From SFEL01 sp963640685 (GTDB lineage Bacteria > Bacillota > Clostridia > Christensenellales > CAG-138), in contig CAVIAA010000003.1 in the NCBI GenBank assembly GCA_963640685.1, positions 1 to 64,000 of the forward strand: a DNA stretch of 64,000 bases, read 5' to 3'. Under the pieces are notes generated by a model, which was not told the origin of the DNA, made no database searches, and saw only the letters and a list, made by a program, of their open reading frames with translations. Both the position numbers and the translations under genes were made by a program. Within the stretch, counting starts at the first letter, position 1, and each line of letters begins with the position of its first letter. Below are positions 61,812 through 64,000 of this stretch, one piece after another.

Positions 61812-62720
61812 TTATTTATTGCGTTTCTCGTCGTCGCCCCCCTGCGCGTTTCTTTCAACGGCGTGGCGAATATACTGTATCATTTTCCGCGCGGCAGGCG
61901 AGGCGTTCTTGAGCGAGGGCAGCGCAATGCCCATCGTGCAATGCCGCGGCGGGTCGAGCGGGCGAACCGCGACCCTGTCCGCATAGTCGCTCGTTACAAG
62001 GCGGTTCATTATGCTTATGCCCAATCCGCAGCGTATCATCGAGAGCAGCGCGATATTCTCTATCGTGGAAAACTGAATGTCCGGCTTTATCGCAAGCTCG
62101 TCGAGTATCAGCATAACGTCCCTGTCGTGCCCGCCTGCCGGCATTATAAAGGGCTGGCCGTTTATCTCCTCCGCCCTTATCGCCCCCTTGCCGGAGAGCG
62201 GATGATCCGGCGGCAGCACGACCACCATCTGATCCTCCCTGAGCGGTATCCACTCATGGTCGCTCCCGCCGGGCAGGTAGGTGTATATGCAGAAATCCAG
62301 CTTGTATTCGTCCATCCACTGATCCAGCTCCTGATGCGTCCCCTCCATTAGCTGCATCTTTATCCTCGGGTAATTCCTGTGGAAGTCCATCATTATCTGC
62401 GGCAGCCACTGCGAGGCGATGCTCGGGTATGAGCCTATGGTGACGGTACCCTTGTCTATGCCGGTAAGCTCCGCCGCCTGCTGCTTGAGCAGCGTTTCGC
62501 TGCGAACAAGCTCCCGCATTGAGGAAAACAGCGCCGCGCCCGCGCTGGTAAGGCTCACACCGCCCCTCCCCCTTTGAAGTATGGTCACGCCAAGCTCCGC
62601 CTCAACTGCATCTGCCATATGGCTGACGCCGGAGGGAGTATAGCCCATTTCCTCCGCCGCGGCGGAAAAGCTGCCCAGCTCAATGGCTCTGAGCGTCGCC
62701 CTGTATTTCAGCGTATCCGT
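61812..62720 (-). CDS. LysR-family transcriptional regulator with apparent ACG start
   Basis: About 302 residues if translation begins at 62720. The LysR HTH (LRAIELGSFSAAAEEMGYTPSGVSHM) lies in the first 45 residues, so the ATG at 62648 is too late and would remove half the DNA-binding domain. No ATG, GTG or TTG occurs in frame between the HTH and the upstream stop. GGAGG is placed eight bases ahead of an ACG codon at 62720-62718, followed by D-T-L-K-Y-R, the usual LysR N-terminus. The ligand-binding domain spans about 90-295. Either a rare start is used or the start is mutated. Confidence 0.75.
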   Translation of the reverse strand, partial: TDTLKYRATLRAIELGSFSAAAEEMGYTPSGVSHMADAVEAELGVTILQRGRGGVSLTSAGAALFSSMRELVRSETLLKQQAAELTGIDKGTVTIGSYPSIASQWLPQIMMDFHRNYPRIKMQLMEGTHQELDQWMDEYKLDFCIYTYLPGGSDHEWIPLREDQMVVVLPPDHPLSGKGAIRAEEINGQPFIMPAGGHDRDVMLILDELAIKPDIQFSTIENIALLSMIRCGLGISIMNRLVTSDYADRVAVRPLDPPRHCTMGIALPSLKNASPAARKMIQYIRHAVERNAQGGDDEKRNK

Positions 62721-62740
62721 ATTTTGGTCCTCCTCTTTAT

Positions 62741-62757
62741 TTATACAAAATGTATAA
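62741..62757. promoter_or_regulatory. Palindrome TTATAC-N5-GTATAA upstream of the LysR gene
   Basis: Six-base arms with a five-base centre. Further half-sites are TTATAC at 62772-62777 and GTATAA at 62857-62862. The palindrome is next to the LysR ribosome site and overlaps the region downstream of its predicted promoter (TTGTTA-17-TAGAAT on the minus strand). Candidate LysR autoregulatory sites. Confidence 0.5.
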
Positions 62758-62803
62758 TCATATTCTATTATTTATACGACATATTAACAACATTGCATTT
62801 ATC

Positions 62804-62825
62804 CAGGCAATATGCCTGTTTTTTA
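62804..62825 (+). terminator. Small hairpin with T-run, no gene before it
   Basis: CAGGCA-ATA-TGCCTG followed by six Ts on the plus strand in the intergenic region between LysR and the small membrane protein. No transcript that it would end is known. Confidence 0.45.
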
Positions 62826-62883
62826 ACAATGTTTGCCGCCATTATTTGTACGTTTCGTATAATCCTTATTTACTTCTTTGATA

Positions 62884-62912
62884 TTTACTAAATGATATCA
62901 TATTGCTATAAT
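62884..62912 (+). promoter_or_regulatory. Predicted promoter of the small membrane protein
   Basis: TTTACT (62884-62889) and TATAAT (62907-62912), 17-base spacer, in very AT-rich DNA. Confidence 0.65.
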
Positions 62913-62980
62913 TTAGTCAAGAAAAGGGGAGAGCCCCACGGGGCGAACCAAACAGAAATAAAGTCAGGAGGACAAACAAA

Positions 62981-63196
62981 ATGACTAACGATAAGAAAAC
63001 CCTTGAGACTATCTTCTACACCTGCGCCGCGATAGTGCTGGTGACCATCGTAACCATGGGCGTATTCGCCGCTAATATGTTCGCACCCAACAGCGTTTCC
63101 GCAAACGCCGCATACGGCATGCTGCTCGCGCTGACCGTTGTAAGCGTATACGGCGGATACAGGGTAATGAACTCCATCCGCAACCTGAACGACTGA
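62981..63196 (+). CDS. Small two-segment membrane protein, unknown
   Basis: 71 residues from ATG 62981 with a good AGGAGGAC site. Two hydrophobic segments (about 10-32 and 41-60) are joined by a short loop. No family recognised. It has its own promoter and a strong terminator, so it is expressed alone. The divergent LysR gene is a possible regulator. Confidence 0.75.
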   Translation: MTNDKKTLETIFYTCAAIVLVTIVTMGVFAANMFAPNSVSANAAYGMLLALTVVSVYGGYRVMNSIRNLND

Positions 63197-63274
63197 TATA
63201 AAAGCGTAAGTCACAGCCAATCGGAACATAATGCAAGATAGGACGATTGGTGTATGATATCCTCTTAATGAACA

Positions 63275-63311
63275 GCGGCTCACAGTTTCCCCCGTGAGCC
63301 GCCGTTTTTTT
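63275..63311. terminator. Terminator of the small membrane protein gene
   Basis: GCGGCTCAC pairs with GTGAGCCGC (nine base pairs), followed by CG and seven Ts on the plus strand. Confidence 0.85.
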
Positions 63312-63335
63312 CTTTTTGTTTTTTGAGCCGCGTTA

Positions 63336-64000
63336 TTATTGCTCTGTCACCGACTTGAAGTCGATACTGAGCTCCTCGGCGTCGCCAAGCGTATCCTTGA
63401 GCCATACCTCGTAGTCGGCTGCGCTTATATAGGTGTTATCCACTCCCTTTATTATTGCGATGACGTAGCCGTCGCCGTCCTTGTCAACATCTGCGGGATA
63501 CGGGTTGCCGTCGTAGTCCTCGGAGGCCAGGCTCTTGTCCCATGCATCAACGGAATAGGTCAGCTCATACTCGCCGGTCTTGGTATTGTAGCAGTATAGG
63601 GAGTACGGCCATAGCCTGTCGCCCGCCCAGCCCTGGTTGTGCGAGAACTCGGCCTTTATTATGCCCTTGGTGTAGTAGGTCACGGCCGGGAATGCGGTGA
63701 ACTCGGTCTTGAGTGAGCCCGTGGCCTCGTCATAGCTGCATACCATCTCAAGCTCCCCTGCCATCGGCGCGGTGATGAAGGATATTATAAGCTCATCCCT
63801 GCCGTCGCCGTCAACGTCCGATATGGCGTACCTGTTTTCGCTCATTTGCCCGTAGCTGCCGTCCTCAACGAACCCTGTCTCGGTGCCGTCCGGATATACA
63901 TTGTCGCTGACCAGCTTCTTTACCGCCTCCATATAAGCGGCGGTGGCCTTCTGCGCGTAGTCGTCCTGCTCCGCCGTTGCCTCGGGTGCCTGCGTCTGCT
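63336..64000 (-). CDS. Secreted-type protein with DxDxDG repeats, cut by window edge
   Basis: The frame is open from the right window edge to the stop at 63336; about 220 residues are visible and the start is outside. The first visible residues are Ala/Glu/Gln/Thr-rich, like a linker after a lipoprotein signal. Two acidic loops, DVDGDGRDEL and DVDKDGDGY, resemble calcium-binding or VCBS/FG-GAP-type repeats. The function is unknown. An internal ATG at 63932 is not taken as the start. Confidence 0.65.
   Translation of the reverse strand, partial: QTQAPEATAEQDDYAQKATAAYMEAVKKLVSDNVYPDGTETGFVEDGSYGQMSENRYAISDVDGDGRDELIISFITAPMAGELEMVCSYDEATGSLKTEFTAFPAVTYYTKGIIKAEFSHNQGWAGDRLWPYSLYCYNTKTGEYELTYSVDAWDKSLASEDYDGNPYPADVDKDGDGYVIAIIKGVDNTYISAADYEVWLKDTLGDAEELSIDFKSVTEQ

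Noticed and set aside
62648..62648. ATG at 62648 as start of the LysR protein
   Set aside because: It falls inside the conserved HTH and would delete its first half; conserved sequence continues upstream to 62720.

Overview
The window is a piece of a Firmicutes chromosome, most likely an anaerobic gut-type member of the class Clostridia. The evidence is strong AGGAGG ribosome binding sites, sigma-A promoters with 17-base spacers, a T-box leader and a lysine riboswitch, an RsgI-like anti-sigma factor, a monomeric [FeFe] hydrogenase, and a 2-hydroxyacyl-CoA dehydratase/Etf cluster of the kind used in reductive amino acid fermentation. No respiratory complexes were seen. The species cannot be told from the sequence.

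Layout. 1-4450 is one end of an integrated mobile element: an unknown coiled-coil gene, a small DpnD/PcfM-like gene, a hipBA toxin-antitoxin pair, ywbE, a short promoter-terminator unit and a tyrosine integrase. The element abuts a tRNA-Arg(CCT) gene followed by two further broken copies of the tRNA 5' half (4450-4700). 4900-9245 holds host genes: an unknown small protein, a TauE/SafE permease, an XRE regulator, and a DUF47/PiT phosphate transport pair. 9425-14187 is a TetR - MMPL exporter - heptad-repeat protein unit. 14237-16060 is an ECF sigma factor with an RsgI/PepSY membrane protein.

16395-31612 is the most striking region. A ten-gene minus-strand operon encodes acyl-CoA ligase, permease, acyl-CoA dehydrogenase, EtfB, EtfA, dehydratase activator, two dehydratase subunits, a thioesterase and an MBL hydrolase. 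It diverges from a plus-strand unit of a PAS-AAA-Fis regulator, a class III CoA transferase and a YkvI-type carrier. Together they can activate a 2-hydroxy acid as its CoA thioester, dehydrate it to the enoyl-CoA, reduce it with Etf, and recycle or hydrolyse the CoA ester, as in the aryl-lactate (fld) and 2-hydroxyisocaproate (had) pathways. The regulator looks like a sigma-54 activator that has lost the GAFTGA loop and the Walker B acids. Its two flanking promoters are sigma-A type, and a near-identical palindrome lies at each side.

31792-35790 holds DUF308, ftsH and the [FeFe] hydrogenase. 36076-41599 is a five-gene dipeptide/nickel-type ABC importer. 41647-43767 holds queH and a CNNM/CorC-type membrane protein. 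43828-46331 is a sulfur or selenium module (two YeeE/YedE halves, DUF3343, cysteine desulfurase). 46392-50482 is a copper module (CopA, an HMA-TauE-cupredoxin fusion, a cupredoxin lipoprotein). 50638-53403 is an amino acid ABC importer under a lysine riboswitch. 53429-57497 holds a beta-helix lipoprotein, a MATE exporter and a lipid kinase. 57612-60784 is a tryptophan-type (trpXYZ) ABC importer under a T-box leader with a UGG specifier. 60841-64000 holds a YitT protein, a LysR regulator whose apparent start codon is ACG, a small membrane protein, and a secreted-type protein cut by the window edge.
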